Below, piece by piece: positions 1 through 8,789 of a DNA stretch of 62,278 nucleotides (the first letter of the stretch is position 1; every line of letters begins with the position of its first letter). This DNA is from Arminella tubonensis (GTDB taxonomy: Bacteria > Pseudomonadota > Alphaproteobacteria > Rhizobiales > Rhizobiaceae): assembly GCF_003240585.1 (NCBI RefSeq), contig NZ_PCDP01000075.1:1-62278 (forward strand), read 5' to 3'. The position numbers and the translations under genes are program-made. The notes under the pieces are model-generated. The model ran no database searches, was not told where the DNA came from, and worked only from the letters and a program-made list of their open reading frames with translations.

Positions 1-2
1 AA

Positions 3-110
3 GATTACGAGGACATCGTCGCCCATTGCTGCGACGCATGGAATAAGCTGGTCGCTCAGCCGTGGAAGATCATGTCGATTGGAATGCGTGACTGGGCGCA
101 CCGGTTTTGA
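3..110 (+). CDS. IS630-family transposase, C-terminal end (cut by window edge)
   Basis: The frame that is open from base 3 encodes the last 35 residues of a transposase and stops at 108-110. The readable tail, with YEDIVAHCCDAWNKL followed by PWKIMSIGMRDWAH, is the typical C-terminus of IS630-type DDE transposases, which cut and paste their element at TA dinucleotides. The catalytic part lies outside the window, so it cannot be said whether the gene is intact. It marks the left side of the window as mobile, accessory DNA. I did not find a convincing terminal inverted repeat just downstream. Confidence 0.75.
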   Translation, partial: DYEDIVAHCCDAWNKLVAQPWKIMSIGMRDWAHRF

Positions 111-125
111 TTAGCGCTCGTTGGT

Positions 126-314
126 ATGACACACTATGATCCAGGGTCGGCAGCTAAGTCAGCTGACGGAATGCCGCTCTGGGTGCTTTGCGAAAAGATG
201 GAGGCGTTGCTTCAGCTTCATTTCCTGAAGACTATGACTTTCTCTGACGAGCAAATCGCAGCGGTTTGCAATGGACCTCAGGCGCTGAAGGATAAGCTGG
301 CGCACAAATTGTGA
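126..314 (+). CDS. possible small hypothetical protein, 62 aa
   Basis: A short open frame begins 16 bases after the transposase stop and ends with TGA at 312-314. The predicted product is mildly amphipathic (KMEALLQLHFLKTMTFSDEQ) without signal peptide, membrane segment or recognisable domain. No good ribosome binding site precedes the ATG, and the DNA may be decayed sequence at the edge of the IS element. I do not recognise it. From 315 to 583 I see no further feature. Confidence 0.2.
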   Translation: MTHYDPGSAAKSADGMPLWVLCEKMEALLQLHFLKTMTFSDEQIAAVCNGPQALKDKLAHKL

Positions 315-583
315 GGGACGGAGAACGTCACGTTGGTCCGCCGGAAAAGCCGGACCCATCGACCTTTGGTAAGCCAGTCTTCGAGGTTACAGAGCTTCCC
401 GTTTATGGCCTGTCATCAGCGCCTGGCTTGGCGAGCGGACTCCCAATGCGAATTGGATCCGATTAGGATATGCAGTGCCCGTAGCCCAAGGCGAAAAACT
501 TGGTGAGCTGCGACCGCCCTCCCTCAACGGAGCTGTGAAGGTCAGAATGAGGACCGCCGCTGAGCTTTTGGTGCGCCGAAAGC

Positions 584-1513
584 CTAAATGTTTCGATACG
601 GCACCTGTGCAACCGCCTTGCGTGAGGTTTCCTCCACGAGGAGGAGGGTGGAATAGTTCAGGGCCCAGCCAAAGCGGGCCGCTTCCGAGCGGGGAAGACC
701 AAACTCCCGGCAAATTTCGACCCGACCTTCATCGCTACGGGTTAGCGGTTCCAACCTTTCGATTACATCAACGATTTCATCGGCGTGTCGCCGATGCCTC
801 AAAGAAGTGAGAGCGGTGGACAAGTAACTAGGCATGGTGGAAAAGCCGTTGGATGCGGTCACCGTGTTAATGCCCTGACGTGACAGGGCTTCGCCCTCGC
901 GAGCCGTCATTTCCGGATAAACGCCTACAATTCCTCTGATATGGGTTCCGGAAGCAAGTTCCAGATCCGCCATTGCCTGTCGGAGGGTGCCATCGTCAAA
1001 GCTGGAATGTCCACCGCACATGACGAACACCATGTGATCCCGTCTGACTCTGACGAACAACAGGTCCGTGCTCTCCCCAGATCGCTTGCCCTTCGCATTT
1101 CCAGGAACCAGATGAAGATGGTGAATTCCATAAGCGTTTAAGGCGCGGTCCTTTCCACCGGTAATAAGACCCGAGCGGGTTTTCGCATCCGGCGCGTAGC
1201 CCGATGAATTGACGCGAGGTGAGAGGTACGCCTTCAGGTCTTCGCCTTTTTCTGACCGTTCCGCGATCACCATGATAGGCGCCACCTGAGCGGCCGCACG
1301 CTCATCCCAGAAACCCGGCGAAAACCGCGTTTGACGGGGGCGTGGTTCAATCAATCGATCAATCCAGTTCATGTAAATCGCGAGCAGATCGGAAAACCCG
1401 AGTACCTCAAGTTCCTTTCGCGCAGACACCGGTTCGCATGGGATTGTCTCGATCATCCCTTTTCGGATGTAGGCAAGACTTTGCGATGTTGCGACAAGCT
1501 CTTCCAATTCCAC
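584..1513 (-). CDS. uncharacterised 309-residue protein
   Basis: Long open frame on the minus strand with high-GC coding character. The start used is a GTG at 1513; an in-frame ATG lies 19 codons further in, and neither has a strong ribosome binding site (AGGAG lies about 13 bases before the GTG). The middle of the protein (about residues 125-170) carries a distinctive pattern: GIHHLHL, then a run of basic residues, then DLLFVRVRRDHMVFVMCGGHSSF. Conserved histidines around two beta-strand-like stretches could form a nuclease-like or metal site, but this is inference. There are no membrane segments or signal peptide, and no operon partner. It stands alone between an IS630 remnant and non-coding DNA, which suggests an acquired accessory gene. 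I cannot assign a function. Confidence 0.6.
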   Translation of the reverse strand: MELEELVATSQSLAYIRKGMIETIPCEPVSARKELEVLGFSDLLAIYMNWIDRLIEPRPRQTRFSPGFWDERAAAQVAPIMVIAERSEKGEDLKAYLSPRVNSSGYAPDAKTRSGLITGGKDRALNAYGIHHLHLVPGNAKGKRSGESTDLLFVRVRRDHMVFVMCGGHSSFDDGTLRQAMADLELASGTHIRGIVGVYPEMTAREGEALSRQGINTVTASNGFSTMPSYLSTALTSLRHRRHADEIVDVIERLEPLTRSDEGRVEICREFGLPRSEAARFGWALNYSTLLLVEETSRKAVAQVPYRNI

Positions 1514-2040
1514 CTTCGCCCGTTCGCTCCTATTGCGGTTCGTCTTTGAGACAAGGAAATCGAGTATGCTAGCTCGTCCAAGCTGTCATCGGACAAGGCA
1601 TTCTCGCTAACAAGGAGTTTATGCAAGGTTAGCTTGTTTCACCTGGGACCATGGGAGGTCTCAAACCTCCTCCGAGATGTCTGTCTCCGAATGGAGGTTG
1701 CCCATGCCCTGTATCAATCCGGCAGGTTGGACAGTCATCGAAAAAGTCGTCTCTCGCGATATAGACGTACGGAAGGAGGATGGACATTCCGTTTAGCTCT
1801 ATGTCGTCGTAGGATATCGGCGAGTTCCGGTCCCGTAACAATGTGAGGGACCCAGCCTGCCGTTGCTCTAGGGGCAGCGTACGGCTCCGAGCTGCGGAAG
1901 CTCGCCCAAAAACCCTATTTTTCCCCATTTGGAAATTTCTAGTCTGCATATTGGAACAGCCTAGCCTGCAATTGGAAGATTCAGGTCAACATGGGCAACG
2001 GGCACAGTCGCAACAAATCCATTGACAACAAAATTGAATC
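1514..2040. other. 527-base stretch with no supported gene
   Basis: Several short overlapping frames exist on both strands, the longest a minus-strand frame at 1629-1949, but none has a good ribosome binding site or recognisable protein features. The 3' half presumably holds the promoter of the SorC-type regulator gene; I could not pick out a convincing -35/-10 pair or operator. Confidence 0.4.
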
Positions 2041-2097
2041 ATGAAAAATTTTGCAGCACGAGATAAAAATATCAAACCGGTTGGGAGGCTTGAGTTT

Positions 2098-3054
2098 GTG
2101 ATCGGCTTGGTGCGCGACGAGGATTCAAGCATGGCGACCCGTGCGGCCTGGCTGCATTATGCCGGCGGCCTCACGCAGTCGGAGGTGGCCAAACGTCTCG
2201 GTCTCACCTCGCTCAAGGCACACCGGCTCATCATGAAGGCCAACCAGGAGGGCCTGGTGAAGGTCTATATCGACGGCGAAGTTTCCGAATGCGTTGAATT
2301 GGAGCAACAGCTTTCGGCGCGCTACGGCCTTAATTATTGTGAAGTCGTTCCGGATTTCGATGCCGACGATCTGCCGCTCAGGGCGCTCGGTATCGCCGGC
2401 GCTCAATTCCTGAAGCGGGAGATGGAGCGCGGCGAGGCGATGCTGATCGGCGTCGGCCACGGCCGGACACTGGCGGCAAGCGTCGAATATCTGCCGCGAA
2501 CCAACAATCGCCACGTTCGCTTCGTGTCGCTGCTCGGCGGCCTGACGCGGAAGTTCTCCGCCAACCCACACGACGTGATCCACCGGCTTGCGGAGCGCAC
2601 CGGCGCGGAAGCCTACGTCATGCCGGTTCCGTTCTTCGCCAATACGGTGGAGGACCGCGACGTGCTTTTCAGCCAGCGGGGCGTTCGCGAGGTCTTCGAG
2701 CTCGCCAAGACAGCGGATCTGCTGATTGTCGGTATCGGTACTGCCAAACGCAAGGCTTCGCTGGTTTCGACCGGCATGATCGAGGCAAGCGAGATCGAGG
2801 AGATCGAGGCAAGCGGTGCGGTCGGCGAAATGCTGGGTCACTTTTTCGACCGCCACGGCAAGCCGATCGAAACGACGCTTTCGAACCGGACATTCACGCT
2901 CAGCCGCGAGGAATTGAGCAACAGGCGAATGGTGGCTGTCGTCGGCGGCAAGATCAAAGCGGATGCGACGCGGTCCGTTCTCGAAAGCCGGCTGCTGAGC
3001 GGATTGATTACGGATGAGAGGACCGGAAGGACGCTGATGGAACGAGCGCCCTAG
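2098..3054 (+). CDS. SorC/DeoR-type sugar-binding transcriptional regulator
   Basis: A cytoplasmic repressor/activator of the SorC family: N-terminal helix-turn-helix plus a large sugar-phosphate-binding domain. The helix-turn-helix reads GLTQSEVAKRLGLTSLKAHRL, roughly residues 24-45, and the effector domain shows SLLGGLTRKF and LLIVGIGTAKRK, both typical of the family. I chose the GTG at 2098 because TTGGGAGG ends 9 bases before it and because the resulting 318 residues is the usual family length. The frame stays open to an ATG at 2041, and an ATG at 2131 with GAGGA before it is a further option. It is encoded directly upstream of, and in the same direction as, the ABC transporter/kinase/aldolase operon, so it very likely regulates that operon in response to a phosphorylated intermediate. 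Confidence 0.85.
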   Translation: MIGLVRDEDSSMATRAAWLHYAGGLTQSEVAKRLGLTSLKAHRLIMKANQEGLVKVYIDGEVSECVELEQQLSARYGLNYCEVVPDFDADDLPLRALGIAGAQFLKREMERGEAMLIGVGHGRTLAASVEYLPRTNNRHVRFVSLLGGLTRKFSANPHDVIHRLAERTGAEAYVMPVPFFANTVEDRDVLFSQRGVREVFELAKTADLLIVGIGTAKRKASLVSTGMIEASEIEEIEASGAVGEMLGHFFDRHGKPIETTLSNRTFTLSREELSNRRMVAVVGGKIKADATRSVLESRLLSGLITDERTGRTLMERAP

Positions 3055-3179
3055 GGTGCAATCAAAGGCCTTCGTCGATGGTGTGGGAGCGCCAACGGCC
3101 GGGCTGATGGAGGAATGCCGGGTCGGGTAGCCGGTGAGGCTCGTTGGAGCAGAGTTTACCCTTAGAGGAGGAGAAACCA

Positions 3180-4625
3180 ATGCATGAGAAGGAAAAGGAC
3201 CTTATCGGCGCGTTCCTGCGCGGAGAGGTGGATCGTCGCGGCATGCTCAAGGGCCTCAGTGCCCTCGGCATCGCGGCCGGCACCGCCGGCACCCTGTTCA
3301 ACATGATGTCAAGCCAGGCACTTGCTGCCGACTTCGACTGGAAGAAGCACTCCGGCAAGAAGCTGAAGCTGCTTCTCAACAAACACCCATACGCCGATGC
3401 AATGATTGCCAATTTGCAAGCCTTCAAGGACTTGACTGGGATCGAAATCAGCTATGACGTGTTTCCCGAAGACGTCTATTTCGACAAGGTGACGGCGGCA
3501 CTGTCGTCCGGATCGTCGGAATATGATGCCTTCATGACCGGTGCCTACATGACCTGGACCTATGGTCCGGCCGGCTGGATTACCGACCTCAAGGAATGGA
3601 TCAGCGATCCGACCAAGACCAACCCGAAATACGACTGGGACGACTTCCTGCCGGGCGTCAAGAATTCCTGCGCCTGGAACGGCCAGCCGGGCGGTGCGCT
3701 CGGTTCGCAAGACGCCAAGCAGTGGTGCATCCCCTGGGGTTTCGAGCAGAACAATCTTTCCTACAACAAGGCGATGTTCGAAAAGGTTGGCGTCGGCGTG
3801 CCGAAGAACATCGACGAGATGGTCGAGACTGCGGCCAAGCTCACCAAGGATGTCGGCGGTGGCGTCTATGGTATTGGTGTCCGTGGCTCGCGCTCCTGGG
3901 CGACGATCCATCCGGGCTTCCTGTCGGGCTATGCCAACTTCGGCCAGAAAGATCTCAACGTCTCTGCCGACGGCAAGCTCTCGGCGGCAATGAATACAGC
4001 AGGTTCCAAGGCTTTCCACACAAAATGGGTGCAGATGATCCAGGAAAGCGGCCCCAAGGACTGGTCGACCTACACCTGGTATCAGGTCGGCACCGACCTC
4101 GGCGCCGGTGCCTCGGCGATGATCTATGATGCCGACATTCTCGGCTACTTCATGAACGGCGGCGACAACAAGATGAAGGGCCAGCTTGCCTATGCCGCCT
4201 TTGCCGCCAATCCGGAAGAAAAGGCCGCCACGCCGAACATCTGGATATGGTCGCTCGCAATGTCCAACTTCTCCAAGGACAAGGACGCCACCTGGTACTT
4301 CATGCAGTGGGCATCCGGCCTCGAGCATGCCATTTTTGGCGCGACCAAGATGGACTTCGTCAACCCGGTCCGCCAGTCGGTCTGGAAGGACGAGATCTTC
4401 ACCGAGCGGCTCAACAAGAGCTATCCGGGCTATGTCGAGATGTTCAACTCGTCGGCTCCGGGTGCGTCGATCAAGTTCACGCCGCAGCCACTGTTCTTCG
4501 ACGTCACCACTGAATGGGCGGCGACGCTGCAGAAGATGGTGGCGAAGGAAGTGCCTGTCGACGAGGGCCTCGATCAGCTCGCTCAGAGCATCAACGGCCA
4601 GCTTAAAGAGGCCGGCCTCGGCTGA
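3180..4625 (+). CDS. ABC transporter substrate-binding protein (sugar/polyol, Tat-exported)
   Basis: First structural gene of the SorC-linked operon. It is a 481-residue periplasmic solute-binding protein of the extracellular family 1 type used by CUT1 importers. The N-terminus has a twin-arginine motif (DRRGMLKGL) followed by a hydrophobic stretch and a cleavage-like SSQALAA, so export by Tat is likely. The start is the ATG at 3180, preceded by GAGGAGGAG at about 3165-3173. The mature part (LKLLLNKHPYADAM, WITDLKEW, GFEQNNLSYNKAMFEKVG) is typical of the fold. The ligand cannot be read from sequence; the kinases and aldolases downstream suggest a sugar, polyol or sugar acid. A strong stem-loop directly follows the gene, as is common where the binding protein must be made in excess. 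Confidence 0.9.
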   Translation: MHEKEKDLIGAFLRGEVDRRGMLKGLSALGIAAGTAGTLFNMMSSQALAADFDWKKHSGKKLKLLLNKHPYADAMIANLQAFKDLTGIEISYDVFPEDVYFDKVTAALSSGSSEYDAFMTGAYMTWTYGPAGWITDLKEWISDPTKTNPKYDWDDFLPGVKNSCAWNGQPGGALGSQDAKQWCIPWGFEQNNLSYNKAMFEKVGVGVPKNIDEMVETAAKLTKDVGGGVYGIGVRGSRSWATIHPGFLSGYANFGQKDLNVSADGKLSAAMNTAGSKAFHTKWVQMIQESGPKDWSTYTWYQVGTDLGAGASAMIYDADILGYFMNGGDNKMKGQLAYAAFAANPEEKAATPNIWIWSLAMSNFSKDKDATWYFMQWASGLEHAIFGATKMDFVNPVRQSVWKDEIFTERLNKSYPGYVEMFNSSAPGASIKFTPQPLFFDVTTEWAATLQKMVAKEVPVDEGLDQLAQSINGQLKEAGLG

Positions 4626-4632
4626 CGAGCCT

Positions 4633-4666
4633 CGCGGATCCGGGGTCTCTCTCCCCCGGATCCGCG
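4633..4666 (+). terminator. intercistronic stem-loop after the binding-protein gene
   Basis: A perfect 13-bp inverted repeat (CGCGGATCCGGGG / CCCCGGATCCGCG) with an 8-base TCTCTCTC loop starts 8 bases after the stop codon. It is followed by TTGTCC rather than a T-run, so partial termination or protection of the upstream mRNA from 3' decay is more likely than full termination. The permease gene begins about 90 bases later. Confidence 0.7.
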
Positions 4667-4756
4667 TTGTCCCGGACTGTCGGAACATCTGACGCGCTCG
4701 CCTGAAAAGGCGCTTGACGCGCGTTGCCCGCAATAAATACCACCACGGAGCTGAAG

Positions 4757-5680
4757 ATGTCTTCAGTCGCAGTGCCCAGAAAGACCGCTTCCGGCTTCCG
4801 GATCAGCAAGAGGGCCTTGCCCTATGTGCTCAGCCTTCCGGCGCTTCTCGTCTGCATCGGCATCCTGATTCCTTTTTTCACGGCGGTGGTCTATTCGTTT
4901 CAGCGCTACAGGCTAAGCCAGCCCTGGGCGCGGCAATTCAATTGGGGCGGCAATTATACGAGCTTTCTGACCGATTCCGGTTTCTGGAACACGCTGAAGA
5001 TTTCGCTGCTCTATGCCGGCTTCACGGTGACGCTGGAGCTGCTGCTCGGCCTCGGCATTGCCCTGCTTTTGCAGCGGCGTTCGACGGTCAACAATTTCAT
5101 TTCGATCATGCTGCTGCTTCCGCTCATGATCGCGCCGGCGCTCGCGGCTTTGATGTGGAAGCTGATGACCAATCCGAGCTTCGGCATCCTCAGCTATCTC
5201 GCCAGTTCGATCGGACTTGAGAATTTCCGCTGGGCCTCGTCGCCGAACACGGCTTTGCTGACGGTCGTCCTGGTCGATATCTGGGTCTACACGCCCTTCA
5301 TCATGATATTGCTCCTGGCCGGCCTTCGCTCGCTGCCAACCCAGCCCTTCGAGGCCGCAGCGCTTGACGGCGTGCCCCGCAGCTTCGTCTTCTTCCGCAT
5401 TACCCTGCCGATGCTGACGCCGTATATCCTGACCGCAACGCTGTTCCGGCTGCTTGATTCCATCCAACAGTTCGACATCATTTACGCCATGACGCAGGGC
5501 GGCCCGGGCGATACGCTGACGGTGTTTCAGGTGGAGGCCTATCTCAACTTTTTCCAGTCCACCAATGTCGGCCGTTCGGCAGCGCTTCTGATTATCCTCT
5601 GGGCGATTACCTACATTCTGTCCAACGTGTTCATCAAGAACTGGCTGCGGCTGCGCGAACGCGCCCGCGGCGAGGCGTGA
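4757..5680 (+). CDS. sugar ABC transporter permease (CUT1, MalF-like)
   Basis: Inner-membrane permease of the CUT1 importer, 307 residues. I chose the ATG at 4757, which has GGAG 7 bases upstream; an upstream in-frame TTG at 4724 lacks a ribosome binding site. Hydrophobic segments are evenly spaced (first about residues 18-40, ending TAVVYSFQRY), and the cytoplasmic EAA loop that docks onto the ATPase is clear (EAAALDGVPRSFVFFRI, near residue 210). TQGGPGDTLTVF near residue 255 is characteristic of MalF/UgpA-type permeases. It pairs with the next permease, which begins 8 bases after its stop. Confidence 0.9.
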   Translation: MSSVAVPRKTASGFRISKRALPYVLSLPALLVCIGILIPFFTAVVYSFQRYRLSQPWARQFNWGGNYTSFLTDSGFWNTLKISLLYAGFTVTLELLLGLGIALLLQRRSTVNNFISIMLLLPLMIAPALAALMWKLMTNPSFGILSYLASSIGLENFRWASSPNTALLTVVLVDIWVYTPFIMILLLAGLRSLPTQPFEAAALDGVPRSFVFFRITLPMLTPYILTATLFRLLDSIQQFDIIYAMTQGGPGDTLTVFQVEAYLNFFQSTNVGRSAALLIILWAITYILSNVFIKNWLRLRERARGEA

Positions 5681-5687
5681 GGATTTC

Positions 5688-6545
5688 ATGGAAACGACAT
5701 CTCCCGTCGAAAAAGCCCTGCGGTTCCTAGCTTTGGCGCTCGTGATCATCTTCTTCATGTTCCCGATCGTCTGGATCTTCCTGATGTCATTCCAGACGAA
5801 CGAGACGATCCTTGCCATTCCGCCTTCGGTGGTCTTCGCGCCAACGCTTTCCAACTATGTTGCCTTGATCACCGGCAAGCTGACAACGGCGGCTGGAACC
5901 CTCGACATTGCCTTCATGCGCAATCTTGGCAACTCGGTCTTCCTGTCGGTCAGTTCAGTCGCGGTCGCGCTGGTTCTCGGGGTGCCGGCGGCCTATGCCT
6001 TCGCGCGTCACAAGTTCAGGGGGTCGGAGGACATTGCATTCACGTTGCTGTCCTTCCGTTTCGCGCCTCCATTGCTGGTGCTGCTGCCTCTGACCCAGTA
6101 TTTCCAGTGGCTCGGCCTGTCCAACACCTATGTCGGCCTGATCTGGGTCTACCAGCTGATCTGCCTGCCGCTGATCCTGTGGATCGTCCGCGGCTATTTC
6201 GAGGACATCTCGCCCGACGTCGAATATGCCTATCGCATCGCCGGCCATTCCTGGTTTGCGACATTCCGAAAGATAGCACTGCCGCTGGCAGGCCCAGGGA
6301 TCGCCGCGGCCGGATTGCTGGCTTTCATCTTCGCGTGGAACAATTTCGTCTTTGCGCTGGTGCTGGCCTCAGCCGACAAGCAACCGGTGACGGTGGGAGC
6401 TCTCGCCTTCATCACCTCCTCAGGGATACAATACGGTCAGATTGCAGCTGCAATCGTGCTGTCCGTGACGCCGACGCTCGCCATCGCGCTCTATGCGCAG
6501 CGCTATCTCGTCGAAGGCCTCTCGCTCGGCGCCGTCAAGGGATAG
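5688..6545 (+). CDS. sugar ABC transporter permease (CUT1, MalG-like)
   Basis: Second permease subunit, 285 residues, with about six membrane segments, the first at residues 12-34. The EAA-type loop is YAYRIAGHSWFATFRKI; its first position deviates from the consensus glutamate-alanine-alanine. The FRFAPPLLVLLPLTQYF stretch is typical of MalG-like proteins. It starts 8 bases after the previous stop and ends 4 bases before the next start, so it is translated as part of the operon. With the preceding permease it forms the transmembrane heterodimer. Confidence 0.9.
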   Translation: METTSPVEKALRFLALALVIIFFMFPIVWIFLMSFQTNETILAIPPSVVFAPTLSNYVALITGKLTTAAGTLDIAFMRNLGNSVFLSVSSVAVALVLGVPAAYAFARHKFRGSEDIAFTLLSFRFAPPLLVLLPLTQYFQWLGLSNTYVGLIWVYQLICLPLILWIVRGYFEDISPDVEYAYRIAGHSWFATFRKIALPLAGPGIAAAGLLAFIFAWNNFVFALVLASADKQPVTVGALAFITSSGIQYGQIAAAIVLSVTPTLAIALYAQRYLVEGLSLGAVKG

Positions 6546-6549
6546 TTTG

Positions 6550-7668
6550 ATGACAACGCTCCAACTGAAAAACATCGTCAAGCGTTTCAAGACCCAAACG
6601 GTACTCGACAACCTGTCCCTCGATGTGGGCGACAGCGAAAGGCTTGTGCTGTTCGGCCCTTCCGGTGCCGGGAAGACGGTCCTACTCCGGCTGATCGCCG
6701 GCGTCGTTGACCCCGACGAGGGCTCCGTTCTGATCGGCGGGGAAGACATGGCCGATGTGGACGCTGAATATCGCGGCGTCGGAATGGCATTCCAGAACTT
6801 TGCCCTCTTTCCGCACATGACAGCGTTCCAGAACATCGCGAGCCCCCTGGAGGCCAAGCGGTCGTCATCGAGGGCGATCAAGGAGGGCGTCGACAAAGTC
6901 GCACGATTGCTGAAGATCGATCATGTGCTCTTGCATCATCCCAAAGCACTTTCCAACGGCCAGAAACAGAGAACGGCGCTGGCACGGGCACTTGCCGGGT
7001 CACCGCCGCTCCTGCTGCTCGATGATCCCCTGCGCAATGTCGACGCCAAGCTGCGCTTCGAGATGCGGCTCGAACTGCCTCGATTGCTGGCCGCGCAGGG
7101 CGCGACGGTCGTCTATGTCACCCAGGATTACAAGGAGGCTATGGCGCTCGGCGACCGCATTGCGGTGATGTCGCAGGGCCGCATCCGCCAGATCGGCACG
7201 CCGGAGGAAATCTACAATACGCCGGCGGACATGGAGATAGCCCGGCTCTTCGGAGATCCGGTGGTCAATCTGCTCGACGTGACGCCACTGGCAAGTTCCG
7301 GTGGCATTCATGTCGAACTGTCGAATGTGAAGGTCACGCTTCCCGACTTCAGTGAGGAGGTCGTCGGCAGGTCCTGCGTACTTGGGCTTCGTCCGGAAAC
7401 GGTAGCATTTACCAATGCCGCGACACCGGGGGCGATCCCCGTCACCGTTGCGGCGGAAACGCCTCTCAACGAGAAGACGGTGGCGCTGGTTCTGACGGCG
7501 CGCGGCCGCGAAATCCTGCTATCGCGTCCGGCCGGTACACCGGGACCGACATCCGGCGACGCCCATATCGCAGTCAACGGCCGTTCGGCCTTCCTGTTCG
7601 ACAAGGAAAGCGGGCTGTTGATCCGGCCCCGCGCGAAGATCATGTCACGGAGCGGAGAAGCGGCATGA
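6550..7668 (+). CDS. ABC transporter ATP-binding protein 1 (variant catalytic residues)
   Basis: ATPase of the MalK/UgpC type, 372 residues, with N-terminal nucleotide-binding domain and C-terminal MOI/TOBE regulatory domain. The start is the ATG at 6550, four bases after the previous stop. Walker A is normal (GPSGAGKT, about residues 37-44) and the Q-loop glutamine is present (MAFQNFALFP). Other positions depart from consensus: the signature is LSNGQ instead of LSGGQ, Walker B ends LLLLDDP so aspartate replaces the catalytic glutamate, and the H-loop reads VTQDYKEA so glutamine replaces histidine. It is followed, with a 4-base overlap, by a second and different ATPase, implying a heterodimer as proposed for the glycerol importer GlpSTPQV of Rhizobium. 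Confidence 0.88.
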   Translation: MTTLQLKNIVKRFKTQTVLDNLSLDVGDSERLVLFGPSGAGKTVLLRLIAGVVDPDEGSVLIGGEDMADVDAEYRGVGMAFQNFALFPHMTAFQNIASPLEAKRSSSRAIKEGVDKVARLLKIDHVLLHHPKALSNGQKQRTALARALAGSPPLLLLDDPLRNVDAKLRFEMRLELPRLLAAQGATVVYVTQDYKEAMALGDRIAVMSQGRIRQIGTPEEIYNTPADMEIARLFGDPVVNLLDVTPLASSGGIHVELSNVKVTLPDFSEEVVGRSCVLGLRPETVAFTNAATPGAIPVTVAAETPLNEKTVALVLTARGREILLSRPAGTPGPTSGDAHIAVNGRSAFLFDKESGLLIRPRAKIMSRSGEAA

Positions 7669-8789
7669 GCGAGATGGCTTTGCTGATCGACAGCGTCGAC
7701 AAATTCTATGGTCCGATTGATTACGGCGTTCACGCCGTCAAGCAGCTGACGATGGACGTCAAAGAGGGCGAGATCATCGCGCTTCTCGGCTCCTCCGGCT
7801 GCGGCAAGACCTCGACCTTGCGGATGATTGCCGGCTTCGAGCCGGTTTCGCGCGGCAGGATTTCGGTTGGTGGCCGGGAGGTCCAGACGCTGGCGCCGGT
7901 TCGCCGAAACGTTGCCATGGCCTTCGAGGGCTATTCGCTCTACCCGCCGCTCACAGTCCGGGAAAACATAGCGTTCGCACTCAAGGCCGCCAGGCTTTCG
8001 CAGAGCGTCGTCAACGAGAAGGTGGCCAACATCGCCAAGCTGCTGGAGATAGAAGATATCCTCGGTCGCTATCCAAGCTCGATTTCCGGCGGACAGCAGC
8101 AGCGCGCCAGCCTCGGCCGAGCGCTTATCCGCGATGCTAGCCTGCACCTTCTTGACGAGCCGATGGGTCAACTTGAGCCGCAATTGCGTGCCGTGCTGCG
8201 TGGCCGCATCAAGCATTTCATCAAGGAGCGCGGGCTCACCGCCATCCTCGTCACGCATGATCAGACAGAAGCGAATGCGCTCGCCGATCGGATCGCCGTC
8301 ATGGAAGGCGGGGAGCTGCAGCAATACGACACCCCGCAGAAGATCAAGGAACGTCCCGCAAATCTCTTCACCGGCACCTTCGTCGGCGAGCCACCGATGA
8401 ACGTGTTTCCAGCCGGCGTTTCAGGATCCGACAGCAAAATCTCCTTCGGGCTCGGAGACGGCGTCCGGCTGGAATACAGCGCCTCCGATTTCTCGCCGGC
8501 GGTGCGAGCCGAATTGATGAAGCGCCAGAAGATCACTCTTGGCATCCGCCCCTATTCGGTCCGCCGCAGTGACGGCGGCGTCACCGCCAAGGTCGCTGTC
8601 AGCCAATGGCTGGGCGACCAGACCCACATTGCCGCCGACTTTGCCGGCAACACGATGGTACTCGTCGAGCACGATCGTACCAAGCTCCATGTCGGAGACA
8701 CGATCGGTATCCGGTTGGATCCTGCCAGCCTGCATGTCTTCGACGCGGAAAACGGCAAGGCGATCTCCCATGGCGAGGAGCTCGCCTGA
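7665..8789 (+). CDS. ABC transporter ATP-binding protein 2
   Basis: Second ATPase, 374 residues, overlapping the first by ATGA. Walker A (GSSGCGKT), signature (ISGGQQQR), Walker B with catalytic glutamate (LHLLDEP) and H-loop histidine (VTHDQTEA) are all present. The Q-loop has glutamate in place of glutamine (MAFEGYSLYP) and the D-loop is degenerate (GQLEPQLR). The C-terminal 130 residues form the TOBE-type domain (GIRPYSVRRSD). The pattern complements that of ATPase 1: each subunit keeps some motifs and loses others, so the two composite ATP sites should be unequal. It belongs to the same importer as the upstream permeases. Confidence 0.88.
   Translation: MSEMALLIDSVDKFYGPIDYGVHAVKQLTMDVKEGEIIALLGSSGCGKTSTLRMIAGFEPVSRGRISVGGREVQTLAPVRRNVAMAFEGYSLYPPLTVRENIAFALKAARLSQSVVNEKVANIAKLLEIEDILGRYPSSISGGQQQRASLGRALIRDASLHLLDEPMGQLEPQLRAVLRGRIKHFIKERGLTAILVTHDQTEANALADRIAVMEGGELQQYDTPQKIKERPANLFTGTFVGEPPMNVFPAGVSGSDSKISFGLGDGVRLEYSASDFSPAVRAELMKRQKITLGIRPYSVRRSDGGVTAKVAVSQWLGDQTHIAADFAGNTMVLVEHDRTKLHVGDTIGIRLDPASLHVFDAENGKAISHGEELA

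Noticed and set aside
1629..1949. Minus-strand frame of 106 codons upstream of the SorC regulator
   Set aside because: No ribosome binding site, odd composition with many Arg/Pro and no domain; considered non-coding.
2125..3180. Minus-strand frame of 351 codons opposite the SorC regulator
   Set aside because: Shadow of the high-GC coding strand; the plus-strand frame has the helix-turn-helix, the sugar-binding domain and a ribosome site.
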